Source of the DNA: an uncultured Saprospiraceae bacterium
GTDB taxonomy: Bacteria > Bacteroidota > Bacteroidia > Chitinophagales > Saprospiraceae
DNA length: 32,675 bases
Assembly: GCA_937924145.1 (NCBI GenBank)
Contig: CALDTJ010000148.1
Span: forward strand, 1 to 32,675
Direction: 5' to 3'
Part shown: positions 8,172-16,448 of the stretch, piece by piece
Layout of the letters: the number at the start of each line of letters is the position of its first letter
Numbering within the stretch: the first letter of the stretch is position 1
Notes under the pieces: model-generated
What the model was told of the DNA's origin: nothing
What the model saw: the letters and a program-made list of their open reading frames with translations, nothing else
The model's database searches: none
Made by a program: the position numbers and the translations under genes

Positions 8172-8456
8172 CACAATCTTTAGGCTGTTCTGTTCAGTGG
8201 TCTTTAGGCCACTTTTATCAGGCCAACCTAAAGGTCGGCTAACCGAACAGCCTAATTGAGATTCAGAAAATAATGTGCGTTTTTTAACTCTCCCCTAACC
8301 CCTCTCTTGAAAGAGAGGGGGACTAATTTTGGGCAAATCATTGGCGATTTAGCCAATAATTTGCCAACGGGTAAGCTCCTTTCCCTTTCAAGGGAAGGGT
8401 TGGGGTTGGGTTAAAACCACACTTTATTTAGTTAATTCCAATAAGGCTGTGCTACC
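8167..8456. repeat. Nested palindromic repeat element
   Basis: The outer ends ggtagcaca (8167-8175) and tgtgctacc (8448-8456) are the same end sequence as in the element at 3840-3957. Inside are aggctgttc (8182-8190) pairing with gaacagcct (8245-8253), and a second palindrome at about 8286-8413 with the cccctctcttgaaagagagggg hairpin type common in bacterial intergenic repeats. At 8332-8365 a further 14-bp imperfect hairpin (ggcaaatcattggc) is nested. The whole gene-free interval between 8172 and 8462 is made of repeats. Confidence 0.7.
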
Positions 8457-8462
8457 AACCAT

Positions 8463-9008
8463 CTAATCCAGCCGTACAGTCGATGGCTCAAACAATTCAT
8501 CAATATAAGCAACTCTCGACGCCACATTATAATTATCCCGACAGTCCAAAGTACCACTCCGCATGATACTTACACATTGACCGTTAGAAAATGTATCTTC
8601 TCTATGATTTCTATCTAAAAAACAATGCCCTAATTCGTGAAAAACGATGAACTCTTTAAATAAATCTCCTGCTCGACTCCAAAACTCTGCATCAATCGTG
8701 ACACTCCCTGGACGAGCATTACCGAAAGTGGTACAGAGTCCTGCTACGTGCTCTTGATCAATCGCCTCTATTTTACCAGAAATTCTAGCTGTAACTAAAT
8801 CCACCCTTTCTCCTCGTTCTCTTGCGGCATCCTCAAACCGTTCGAAATAAGGCCAAAGGCGTTCGTCTACCAATGGGAACTCCCGAATCTCTGGTTCGCT
8901 CGGTGCAATAGCAATATCCTCTACCGCATCGGGTTGACAAGCCGTCATTATAAAAAAGGAAAAAAATAGGATAGAATAGAAAAGTGATTTCTTGTTTGAA
9001 AATAGCAT
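8463..9008 (-). CDS. Putative zinc-metallopeptidase lipoprotein
   Basis: This is a 181-residue protein with a lipobox-type signal peptide (IMTAC, lipidated C24), so it is a probable envelope lipoprotein. HELGH at 124-128 followed by H135 (HELGHCFLDRNH) gives a possible HExxHxxxxxxH zinc site. The surrounding pattern (KEFIVFHELGHCF, then SIMRSG at 147-152 resembling a Met-turn) suggests a compact metzincin-like peptidase. The protein is much shorter than M43 enzymes. Four cysteines in the mature part (C91, C129, C145, C156) could form disulfides. The substrate is unknown. It is divergent from the GT-C gene at 9185, mirroring the pair 4933/6468. Confidence 0.78.
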   Translation of the reverse strand: MLFSNKKSLFYSILFFSFFIMTACQPDAVEDIAIAPSEPEIREFPLVDERLWPYFERFEDAARERGERVDLVTARISGKIEAIDQEHVAGLCTTFGNARPGSVTIDAEFWSRAGDLFKEFIVFHELGHCFLDRNHREDTFSNGQCVSIMRSGTLDCRDNYNVASRVAYIDELFEPSTVRLD

Positions 9009-9184
9009 CTGACTAAAGTTTTTAGGTAAACCATAAGCCTTCCTAAATCCATAATTTCAGGAAAACTGTTTGGGGTATAGAAATAAAAATGTAGATGCTA
9101 TGCTTATAAAAGAAATTTTAAAAGATGAATAATGTGGGAGAAAAACGGGCATGCTATTAAAATTATTATCCAACTAAACAAAAA

Positions 9185-10684
9185 ATGTCTTCACTGCTAC
9201 TATCTATTTTCTATATTTACCAAAAAACAAGTGTATTGAAAACTAATCAATCTTCTATTCTTTTCTTACTACTAGTCGTTTTTTCGATGCTGTTATTAGC
9301 CTATACGGGCTATCGCTCTTGGGCATTGTGCATGACGCATGATGAAAGTGCAACGTGGAGATACTTTAGAGAAATGGGCTTTTTCGAGGCGATTAACAAA
9401 GAAACTTCTTGGCATAGTGCCAATAATCACTTATTAAATACCTTCTTATTGCAAAGATCTCTCGAAGTATTTGGTCAAGCTGATTGGGTGATTAGACTGC
9501 CTAATGTACTTGCTCATGCGCTTTACCTAGGTAGCAGTATTTTCATCATCCGCCAGTTGACTGACAATGTATTTTTAGGCTTAGCAGGCTGGGTATTGAT
9601 GAATCTTAATCCTTATTTATTGGACTTCTTTTCAACTGCGAGAGGTTATGGTTTGGCAATGGGTTTTACGATGGGCGCATTGGCTTATTTGGTAGCGATT
9701 ATCAAACGTCCTAAGATTGGATTAGTCATAGGTATGTTTGTGATGATTGTTTTAAGTATTCTTAGCAATTTCACTCAATTTATCTTCCTAGCTGCCATTT
9801 TAATGACTTACGGGATTTTCAGTTTAATTCATTTTAAATTAGATTTTAAAAAGATTTTCCTTTGGCAAATACCAGCTATTGTAACCTTACTTTTCTTAGG
9901 GCTATTGCTTTGGCAACCTATCATTTGGTTACAAAGTTCGGGTGAATTTAAGTGGGGTACTCCAGATTTACTTCAAACGTTTAAAGCCTTGGCGACCGAT
10001 TCCGTTTACGGCATAAGGCACTTTTCTACATCCGTTGATGACATCGTCTTTTATGTCACCTCCTTCTTGACGCTTGGGGCTTTGTTTTTTGGTTTCAAAT
10101 CATTTTTCACAAAAGAGCCATCTTTCTCCAACAAACTATTTAGTCATATTAGCCTTCTATTCTCAACGATTATCTTAGTCATCTTTTTGCAAAAGCAGAT
10201 TTTAGGAACACTCTACTTAATCAATCGAAAGTCCTTAATCTTTATACCGATATGGGGGTTACTGATGTTTTGCTTTTTAAATAAGCTATCTTTCAAAAAG
10301 AGAATTTATAAAAATATATTAGCAGGTTTAGTATTCACTATTGGGATTTATCATTTTGGTAGAAGTGCCAATTTTGAACAGACTAGAGAATGGTGGTATG
10401 ATCAACATACTTTAGAAATGATGACTTATTTGAATAATAAAGTAGGCGACAAGGACAAGATAAATCTAGGGGTGCATTGGATGTTTTATCCGACTGCTAT
10501 GTACTATAAAGAAAGTCAAGGAATGGATTTTTTTGACGATCTGCGTTATAGTAAAAAGCTTTTGACCAATGAAAATTATGATTATTACTATGTTTTTAAG
10601 AGCAATTACGATCGAGAATTGACGGAAGGTTATGAGGTGGAAAAGGCTTTTAGTGGGTTTGCTTATTTGTTACGGAGGAAGTAG
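9185..10684 (+). CDS. GT-C glycosyltransferase (ArnT/PMT-like, GT39-type) membrane protein
   Basis: This is a 499-residue polytopic protein with about 11 helices. The first outer loop has HDE at 52-54 (MTHDESATW), the D-E pair expected for GT-C catalysis. NNHLLNTFLL at 80-89, RLPN at 104-107 and ARGYGL at 152-157 are recognisable blocks of the dolichyl-phosphate-mannose/ArnT-like superfamily. The C-terminal 110 residues are soluble. It probably transfers a sugar from a polyprenyl-phosphate donor to an outer-face acceptor, possibly glycan or protein. The TAG stop abuts a REP-like hairpin pair. The 176 bases upstream show no exact -7 element. Confidence 0.82.
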   Translation: MSSLLLSIFYIYQKTSVLKTNQSSILFLLLVVFSMLLLAYTGYRSWALCMTHDESATWRYFREMGFFEAINKETSWHSANNHLLNTFLLQRSLEVFGQADWVIRLPNVLAHALYLGSSIFIIRQLTDNVFLGLAGWVLMNLNPYLLDFFSTARGYGLAMGFTMGALAYLVAIIKRPKIGLVIGMFVMIVLSILSNFTQFIFLAAILMTYGIFSLIHFKLDFKKIFLWQIPAIVTLLFLGLLLWQPIIWLQSSGEFKWGTPDLLQTFKALATDSVYGIRHFSTSVDDIVFYVTSFLTLGALFFGFKSFFTKEPSFSNKLFSHISLLFSTIILVIFLQKQILGTLYLINRKSLIFIPIWGLLMFCFLNKLSFKKRIYKNILAGLVFTIGIYHFGRSANFEQTREWWYDQHTLEMMTYLNNKVGDKDKINLGVHWMFYPTAMYYKESQGMDFFDDLRYSKKLLTNENYDYYYVFKSNYDRELTEGYEVEKAFSGFAYLLRRK

Positions 10685-10740
10685 AGGCGACTTCAGTCGC
10701 CTCCCTATATTCCTTTACTTTAAGGCGATTGAAATCGCCT
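10685..10740. repeat. Paired REP-like hairpins between convergent genes
   Basis: Two perfect 8-bp hairpins, aggcgacttcagtcgcct (10685-10702) and aggcgattgaaatcgcct (10723-10740), differ mainly near their loops. They begin directly after the GT-C stop codon and end five bases before the DUF2911 stop codon. They can serve as a bidirectional terminator; their form suggests REP-like elements. Confidence 0.7.
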
Positions 10741-10745
10741 GTACT

Positions 10746-11600
10746 TTACATCTTTGCCCACTCAGCAATAGACTTTTCGTTCATTCTCACATAGTCATCG
10801 TTTCCAGCCTTCATTGCTAATTCTTTTGACAATTTAGCAGCAGCAATCGCCTCTGTCTTTTTACCTAATTTAGCTAAGATTAACGCCTCTCTTCTTACTT
10901 GCCAGAATCTTGGATTTTCTCCTTTTGTTGCTTTTTGCACATACATTAAGGCTTTGTCCAAATCCTTTTCGATAGACAATAAGTAGTTACCAGCAGCATA
11001 GTAATCACCCGTCGTTGGCCCAGCTAAAGTTTTTTCGATTTGAGCCATTACTTTGCTCTCTACCTCAAAACTCATTGGTACTGTAGCAGAAGTATTCGCC
11101 CAAGTAAATACTAAATCAGCACTATCATCCGTAATACCAGAAATAGTTACTAAAAAAGTTTCTACCGCAGGACTTACTTTTCCAACGCTTGCCGTTGCAA
11201 TCGCAGCAGGTGTTTTTTCTACATAACTGTTCCAACTCCCTGTTTCGTAAGCGTAAAAATGTACCGCCCAACTGTTCGCATTAGGAATTGTTAAAATAGC
11301 GTAATCTCCTTTCTTTAACTCTTTTCCTCCAACTTTTACATCTGCTCCAAAAGAGATTTTAGTAACTGCGTTAGCACCTGTTCTCCATACTTTGCCTAAA
11401 GGCACAATGCCATCTGCTGCAAAAATCTTTCTTCCTTTTACACTTGGTCTAGAGTAGTTGATCGTTACATCAGACAAACCAATTGCTTGTGTGAAAGTAG
11501 CACTTGGACTTGGCGCAGGTGTTTTGATTTGAGCATAAGAAGTCGTAGCGAACATCGCTACTAAAGCAAACATAGAGATGCTAAATAATAATTTTTTCAT
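10746..11600 (-). CDS. DUF2911 secreted protein with C-terminal helical repeats
   Basis: This is a 284-residue protein with a clear signal peptide (residues 1-23, cleavage after SYA). The strand-rich DUF2911 domain spans about 28-175 and contains INYSRPSVKGRKIF, GKVWRTGANAVT and GDYAILTIP, all diagnostic blocks of this Bacteroidota family of unknown function. Residues 185-284 are helical, with YLLSIEKDLDKALMYVQKA and EALILAKLGKKTEAIAAAK, resembling two TPR-like repeats. It is probably periplasmic. A TACTTTTG -7 element lies upstream on the minus strand at 11705-11712, giving a leader of roughly 100 bases. Confidence 0.92.
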   Translation of the reverse strand: MKKLLFSISMFALVAMFATTSYAQIKTPAPSPSATFTQAIGLSDVTINYSRPSVKGRKIFAADGIVPLGKVWRTGANAVTKISFGADVKVGGKELKKGDYAILTIPNANSWAVHFYAYETGSWNSYVEKTPAAIATASVGKVSPAVETFLVTISGITDDSADLVFTWANTSATVPMSFEVESKVMAQIEKTLAGPTTGDYYAAGNYLLSIEKDLDKALMYVQKATKGENPRFWQVRREALILAKLGKKTEAIAAAKLSKELAMKAGNDDYVRMNEKSIAEWAKM

Positions 11601-11704
11601 CTTAAATTTTTGTTTTGAAATGTTGTTGTAATTCGATGAACCAAAAAAGTTCTTAATTACAAACTCGTACAGAATAATTTAGTTCATTTTGTCAAGAACA
11701 AAGG

Positions 11705-11712
11705 CAAAAGTA
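11705..11712 (-). promoter_or_regulatory. Bacteroidota -7 element (TACTTTTG) for the DUF2911 gene
   Basis: On the minus strand the bases read TACTTTTG, matching TAnnTTTG. The same octamer appears on the plus strand at 11802-11809, so this intergenic region carries divergent promoters. Confidence 0.45.
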
Positions 11713-11801
11713 AGCCTTCTTATTTATTTTAACTCCGCTTAAGCCAGTTTGTGTCATAACATTAACAAAATTTAATAGATGTCTTTTATAAACGAACTCC
11801 C

Positions 11802-11809
11802 TACTTTTG
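11802..11809 (+). promoter_or_regulatory. Bacteroidota -7 element (TACTTTTG) for the dipeptidase gene
   Basis: TACTTTTG lies 12 bases before the ATG at 11822, which implies a very short leader (about 5-10 bases). A purine-rich aaaaaaagaa tract lies between it and the start. Confidence 0.5.
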
Positions 11810-11821
11810 TAAAAAAAGAAT

Positions 11822-12904
11822 ATGAATCAACAGCCGCTCATTATAGATGTCCACCTAGATTTAAGTATGAATGCCTTAGAGTGGAACCGAGATTTAAGCC
11901 GACCTCTCGACGAAATCAATCAAAGAGAACAACACCTAACTGACAAGCCTGATCGAGGAAATAGCATGGTCAACTTCGCAGAAATGCGCAAAGGCAATAT
12001 TGGTCTTTGTGTCGCTACTTTGATTGCTCGCTATGTCAAAAAATCTAATACTTTGCCTGGATGGCATTCGCCTGCACAGGCTTGGGCACAAACACAGGGG
12101 CAATTGGCTTGGTATCGAGCGATGGAAGATGCTGGAGAGATTCGTTCTATTAGAAACCTTTCGGATTTAGAGCAACATTTAACCACGTGGAACAATGCGA
12201 AAGATAAAAGTCAACAACCCATAGGTTATATCTTAAGCTTAGAAGGCGCTGATTCTATGGTTAATTTATCCTATTTAGAAAAGGCTTATGCCAATGGTTT
12301 GCGTGCCTTAGGTCCTGCACATTATGGCCCTGGAACTTATGCTTTTGGAACTGATTCCACGGGTAGTATCGGTCGAAAAGGGATTGAGTTATTAAAAGAA
12401 ATGGAACGCTTAAATATTATTTTAGACGTTACCCATTTGTGCGATGAAAGTTTTTGGGAAGCAATGCGTCATTTTAATGGACCTATTTGGGCAAGTCATT
12501 CTAATTGTAGAAGTTTGGTCAATCACAATCGTCAATTTTCGGACGAGCAATTAAAAGAACTCATTCAGCGAGGCGCAGTTATCGGTGGTGTTTTAGATGC
12601 TTGGATGTTGGTGCCCAATTGGGTCCGAGGCACTTCAACTCCTCAATCTAAAAATGTCACTTTGGACAAATTAATTGATAATTACGATCATATTTGTCAA
12701 TTGGCTGGTAATACAAATCACATTGGATTGGGTACAGACTTAGATGGAGGTTTTGGTAGTGAACAAGCACCGTTTGATCTAAAAACGATTGCTGATTTGC
12801 AGATTCTCCCCAATTTGTTAAGCAAAAGAGGATATGCAGACGTTGATATTAATAAGATACTACATGGCAATTGGCTTGATTTTATCAAAAAGGCATGGGC
12901 TTAG
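11822..12904 (+). CDS. Membrane dipeptidase family protein (peptidase M19)
   Basis: This is a 360-residue TIM-barrel amidohydrolase related to renal dipeptidase. The metal-binding residues can be read: H11 and D13 (DVHLDL), bridging E141 (LSLEGAD), H205 (DVTHLCDES), H226 (ASHSNCRSL) and D306 (GLGTDLDGG). The family hydrolyses dipeptides, including D-amino-acid-containing ones. No signal peptide is present, so this member is probably cytoplasmic. The length is normal. It has its own promoter and is followed by a MITE-like element, so it is monocistronic. Confidence 0.93.
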   Translation: MNQQPLIIDVHLDLSMNALEWNRDLSRPLDEINQREQHLTDKPDRGNSMVNFAEMRKGNIGLCVATLIARYVKKSNTLPGWHSPAQAWAQTQGQLAWYRAMEDAGEIRSIRNLSDLEQHLTTWNNAKDKSQQPIGYILSLEGADSMVNLSYLEKAYANGLRALGPAHYGPGTYAFGTDSTGSIGRKGIELLKEMERLNIILDVTHLCDESFWEAMRHFNGPIWASHSNCRSLVNHNRQFSDEQLKELIQRGAVIGGVLDAWMLVPNWVRGTSTPQSKNVTLDKLIDNYDHICQLAGNTNHIGLGTDLDGGFGSEQAPFDLKTIADLQILPNLLSKRGYADVDINKILHGNWLDFIKKAWA

Positions 12905-12967
12905 GCTTTAATTCCGCACAAATATTCGATTACATAATTATAATTTCGGATTCGGTATAAAAAGCAA

Positions 12968-13110
12968 GTCTTTCGGGGTTGTGTAAAAAGTCAAAATATG
13001 TCAAATATTCGAATATTTTACATATTTAAAACCAATACAATCAAGGATAAACATTTTATTAAAAATAATAATTTGTTGGTAAAATCGACTTTCTACACAA
13101 CCCCAAAGAC
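12968..13110. mobile_element. MITE-like element, 143 bp
   Basis: Terminal inverted repeats of about 24-25 bases (12968-12992 and 13087-13110; core ggggttgtgta) match at all but two positions. The interior is A+T-rich, has no coding capacity and contains the perfect palindrome AAATATTCGAATATTT at 13003-13018. This is the structure of a miniature inverted-repeat element moved by a transposase in trans. No clear target-site duplication was identified. Confidence 0.68.
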
Positions 13111-13199
13111 TAAATCGTTTCAGAATAAAGTCTATTAAAAAAGCTTATCTTGCAATAAAATATAAAGGACTTATGACGCCTTAAAATTAGAGAAACTAC

Positions 13200-13832
13200 A
13201 TGAATGACTTTCTAGATATTATTTTGCATACGGACGAGAAATTATTGGACTTAGTCAACAACTATGGTACTTACACTTATGCCATTTTGTTTATGATTAT
13301 TTTTTGTGAAACGGGCTTGGTCTTTTTTCCTTTTTTGCCTGGTGATGCACTACTTTTTGCAGCAGGCATATTAGCAGCTACGGGTGCTTTGAATGTGTGG
13401 CTACTCGCAGGTATCTTAACAGCAGCTGCTATTTTAGGAAATACTTCTAACTACTTTATCGGCCGATATGCGTCTAAATATTTTTTAAAAATAAAGAATA
13501 AATATTTTCAGAAATATTTAAATGACGCTAATGTCTTTTATGAAAAACATGGAGGAAAAGCTATTGTTATCAGTCGTTTTTTCCCGATTGTTCGGACTTA
13601 TGTACCCTTTGTGGCAGGTGTAACGATTATGGACTTTCGGATTTATTCTTTGTATAATATTTTTGGTGGCATTTTTTGGGTAGCACTCTTTGTTTTTGGA
13701 GGCTACTTTTTAGGGAATATTCCTTGGGCAAAAGAGAACTTTAGTCTGATGATGGTTATTTTATTATTCTTGACAACTGTTCCTTTTTGGATTTCTCTTT
13801 TTCAATCTTTTAGGAAGAAATCTACTGTTTAA
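13200..13832 (+). CDS. DedA family membrane protein (VTT/SNARE-associated domain)
   Basis: This is a 210-residue inner-membrane protein. The DedA landmarks are CETGLVFFPFLPGD at 36-49 (re-entrant segment with E37 and D49), NYFIGRY at 84-90 and SRFFPIVRTYVPFVAG at 125-140 with its conserved arginines. About five hydrophobic segments are visible. DedA proteins act in membrane phospholipid (undecaprenyl-phosphate or phosphatidylethanolamine) translocation and proton-linked homeostasis. Which substrate applies here cannot be told. The gene stands alone downstream of the MITE-like element. Confidence 0.94.
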   Translation: MNDFLDIILHTDEKLLDLVNNYGTYTYAILFMIIFCETGLVFFPFLPGDALLFAAGILAATGALNVWLLAGILTAAAILGNTSNYFIGRYASKYFLKIKNKYFQKYLNDANVFYEKHGGKAIVISRFFPIVRTYVPFVAGVTIMDFRIYSLYNIFGGIFWVALFVFGGYFLGNIPWAKENFSLMMVILLFLTTVPFWISLFQSFRKKSTV

Positions 13833-13859
13833 AATACCCCACTCTTTATGCTTTTTTCT

Positions 13860-13960
13860 TGAACAACAAAGAGACAAAGATCACAAAGGTTTTTCACAAA
13901 GAAAAATTTTCACTTTGAGAAAACTCTTTTGTGTTCCTTTGTGGTTTAAAAATAACGTCT
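13860..13960. repeat. cacaaagg-type imperfect inverted repeat
   Basis: The segment around 13866-13890 (caaagatcacaaaggt) is imperfectly complementary to 13927-13950 (tcttttgtgttcctttgtgg). This is a low-complexity intergenic repeat between convergent genes. A related cacaaaa tract occurs at 31919-31950. Confidence 0.4.
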
Positions 13961-14001
13961 AATTTGGCTCATTCGGGAATTATTCAATCTATTATAAGAA
14001 A

Positions 14002-14451
14002 CTAAGTCCTCGCACTCGTATGATCTGAAATAATCACCCATTTGCCCTTGATTTTCTTCCACATCAAAGTAAAATATCCACCGATATCGCCACTTTCTCT
14101 CGCTAAATCCCAAGTACCAACTAACATAATTACTTTTCGGCTCAATTTTTCTACACGCTTAATACCAAAGGTTAATTTACCCATTGCCGAGCGATCGGGA
14201 TAACGTTCATGATATCCTTTTAGCGTCGCTTCGTAGCCGTAGGTAATGCCATTAGCTCCAACAAATTTTAATTGATCGGACTCCCAATAACCATTCATAA
14301 AATCATCAATCGCTCCGTTATTCCAATCATTTTGCTGACGTTTTAAGATAGATTTTACAGCTGTAATATCTTTACTTTCTTGGGCAATACTATTCGTTGG
14401 TATGAAAAAAATAAGGCTGATTATTAATATCACAAATTTATTGATCATCAT
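14002..14451 (-). CDS. Secreted NTF2-like (DUF4440-type) protein
   Basis: This is a 149-residue protein with a signal peptide (hydrophobic residues 6-20, cleavage near IAQ). The remaining 125 residues form one NTF2-like cone domain: helices at 28-45 (VKSILKRQQNDWNNGAIDDFMNG-type) followed by strands ending in GGYFTLMWKKIKGKWVII, characteristic of the DUF4440/SnoaL group. These proteins bind small ligands or have isomerase-like activity; most are uncharacterised. A second methionine directly follows the first, so the start may shift by one codon. It is convergent with the DedA gene and divergent from the DinB-like gene. Confidence 0.87.
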   Translation of the reverse strand: MMINKFVILIISLIFFIPTNSIAQESKDITAVKSILKRQQNDWNNGAIDDFMNGYWESDQLKFVGANGITYGYEATLKGYHERYPDRSAMGKLTFGIKRVEKLSRKVIMLVGTWDLARESGDIGGYFTLMWKKIKGKWVIISDHTSART

Positions 14452-14552
14452 GTCGATTTTCGTTTTTGAAAAAATAAAAATCTAATTTAAGAAACTATTT
14501 TACCCTTCTATATTGTTTGTAGAAAAATTTCAAAATCTTAAAATCAACTGCC

Positions 14553-15029
14553 ATGCATTTTGCTACTCAATTTAGACAACGTATAAACGAAATTTTTAAT
14601 CAACTATCCGAAATTTCCCCTGAAAAAGCTCGCCAAAAACCAGCTCCCGATAAGTGGTCAACTATCCAAATTATAGGGCACTTAATCGACTCCGCTAATA
14701 ATAATCACCGCCGATTTACCAAAGCTCAATGGCAAGATAGTTTAGTTTTCAACGGATATGCACAGGAAGAATGGGTGGCCGTTCAAAATTATCAAACTGC
14801 TGATTGGCAATTGATTTTAGACCTTTGGAAATCTTACAATTTACACATTGCTCAGATCATGGAGCACACGCCCGAAGAAAAATTATATAAAGAAACTACC
14901 AATCATAACCTGAATAAAATTGCGATGATCACTGTCCCTGCTGGTCAACCTACCTCTCTAGCCTACTTTATGAAAGATTATATTTATCACATCGAACATC
15001 ATTTGAGACAGATTGAAGGAATGATTTAA
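14553..15029 (+). CDS. DinB-like four-helix metalloprotein
   Basis: This is a 158-residue cytoplasmic protein with the DinB/YfiT-type fold. H43 (IGHLIDSA) on the second helix and H146/H150 (YIYHIEHHLRQIEGM) on the last helix form the usual three-histidine metal site. The APDKWS motif at 31-36 is typical of this superfamily. Members include thiol-dependent transferases (such as bacillithiol transferases) and damage-inducible proteins. The exact activity is unknown. The gene follows an imperfect -7-like sequence (tattgtttg near 14511). Confidence 0.9.
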   Translation: MHFATQFRQRINEIFNQLSEISPEKARQKPAPDKWSTIQIIGHLIDSANNNHRRFTKAQWQDSLVFNGYAQEEWVAVQNYQTADWQLILDLWKSYNLHIAQIMEHTPEEKLYKETTNHNLNKIAMITVPAGQPTSLAYFMKDYIYHIEHHLRQIEGMI

Positions 15030-15392
15030 GAAACTGCTTTGCAGTCAGACTGTCTTATTTAATAGTCAAATACCTAGACATTTGACGGCTTACAGCACAG
15101 CGTTCTCCCAATAAAATAGCTGTTGCGCTCTTCGCTACAAAAGTGGCATAAGTTTTTCTTATGTATAAGTTGGTGTGTCCCCTATTATACTCAACTCTAG
15201 GAGGTGTCTGATTTTTGACAATAGTTAGATTAATTATTTTTATAAAAAATATAGATATAAAATATCTTTGTCGTTTGTGTTCATTTAATCAATCAAACAA
15301 TCCACCAATCCTTAATTTTTCCCTATCTTTCGGAAATTTTAAGGATCTAATAGGTGATAAAAATAGGATATATTATTTTATTTTTGCTCATT

Positions 15393-15400
15393 TACTTTTG
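15393..15400 (+). promoter_or_regulatory. Bacteroidota -7 element (TACTTTTG) for the WG-repeat gene
   Basis: TACTTTTG lies 27 bases before the ATG at 15427. A second match, TATCTTTG, is at 15263-15270. The rest of the 397-base gene-free stretch 15030-15426 is A+T-rich and shows only short imperfect hairpins near 15033-15055 and 15140-15170. I see no gene in it. Confidence 0.5.
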
Positions 15401-15426
15401 AAGAAAACTACACTAAGAAATTGTCT

Positions 15427-16446
15427 ATGAAGAACCCGCTTTTTAAAATTCGGGAAGAAGGAAAGTACGGATTTATCAATTCGGAAGGTGCTATCGTCAT
15501 CGAACCGCAATATTATGACGCGGAGGCTTTTTACAATAATTTTTCAAGGGTCCGTTTTAATGATAAACTAGTTCCTCTGGACTGTATGGGACGTTTATTG
15601 ATGAAACATTTATTCAATCAAGTGGGGTATTTTGAAGACGGCTTGGCAAAAGTCCAATTGGTTAAAAAATGGGGCTATATTGATCGCCGAGGTAGTATTG
15701 CGATAGAAGTACAATTCGATGAAGTCGGTGATTTTCACCAAGGCTTAGCACCTGCTAGTATCGATGGACAATTTGGATATATTGATAAATTAGGTAATTT
15801 CGTCATTGAACCTCAATTCGATACTGCTAGTGAATTCAAAGGTGATTTAGCTGCAATTTCTATTGGCGAAGCATACGGATTTATTGATAGAAAAGGACAT
15901 ATTGTCATTGAACCACAATTTGAATCTGCCGACTCTTTTCAAGATGAGGTAGCGGTGATACGCGCTAATGATAAATGGGGGATCATTAACAATAAAGGCG
16001 AAGTTGTATTAGATCCTCAGTTTGATATTATCGAAGGTTTTTCAGAAGGAGAATTTTTCGACGGTATGGCACTAGTCACCAAGAATGAACAATACGGTTT
16101 TATCAATAATCAAGGTGAAATAGTAGTCAATCCAATGTATGATTTCGCAGGAGATTTTGGTGAAGAAATGGCTTTAGTAGAAATTAACGAAAAATTTGGC
16201 TACGTTGATAAAAGTGGAAAATTGCTCATCCTACCCAAATTTGAAGATGCGGGCGTTTTTTCTGATGGTTTAGCACAAGTCAAAGTAAAAGACGATTGGG
16301 GATTTATTGATACAGATGGAAAATTTGCTATCCCTGCTCGTTTTAAAGATGTCTTACCTTTCAAAAATGGATTGGCTTGGGTCTCTATTGATGATAAATG
16401 GGCTTACATTGATCGTTTTGGTGAAGTTATCTGGCGTGAAAAATAA
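15427..16446 (+). CDS. WG-repeat protein
   Basis: This is a 339-residue protein made almost wholly of about seven WG repeats of 40-50 residues. Each has the pattern [KE]-[WYF]-G-[FYI]-I-[DN]-x-x-G-x-[IV]-[VA]-I-x-P-Q-[FY]. Examples are KYGFINSEG, KWGYIDRRG, QFGYIDKLG, AYGFIDRKG, KWGIINNKG and DWGFIDTDG. The repeats form a beta-rich scaffold, probably for protein binding. There is no signal peptide and no catalytic domain, so it appears cytoplasmic. The frame opens at a TTG at 15421, but the ATG at 15427 (MKNPLFKI) is preferred. Its stop is two bases from the stop of the convergent orphan gene. Confidence 0.92.
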   Translation: MKNPLFKIREEGKYGFINSEGAIVIEPQYYDAEAFYNNFSRVRFNDKLVPLDCMGRLLMKHLFNQVGYFEDGLAKVQLVKKWGYIDRRGSIAIEVQFDEVGDFHQGLAPASIDGQFGYIDKLGNFVIEPQFDTASEFKGDLAAISIGEAYGFIDRKGHIVIEPQFESADSFQDEVAVIRANDKWGIINNKGEVVLDPQFDIIEGFSEGEFFDGMALVTKNEQYGFINNQGEIVVNPMYDFAGDFGEEMALVEINEKFGYVDKSGKLLILPKFEDAGVFSDGLAQVKVKDDWGFIDTDGKFAIPARFKDVLPFKNGLAWVSIDDKWAYIDRFGEVIWREK

Positions 16447-16448
16447 AC

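Noticed and set aside
15215-15430. 71-residue reading frame before the WG-repeat gene
   Set aside because: TTG start, biased A+T-rich composition, no family, and it runs into the WG gene start in another frame; the promoter TACTTTTG lies inside it.
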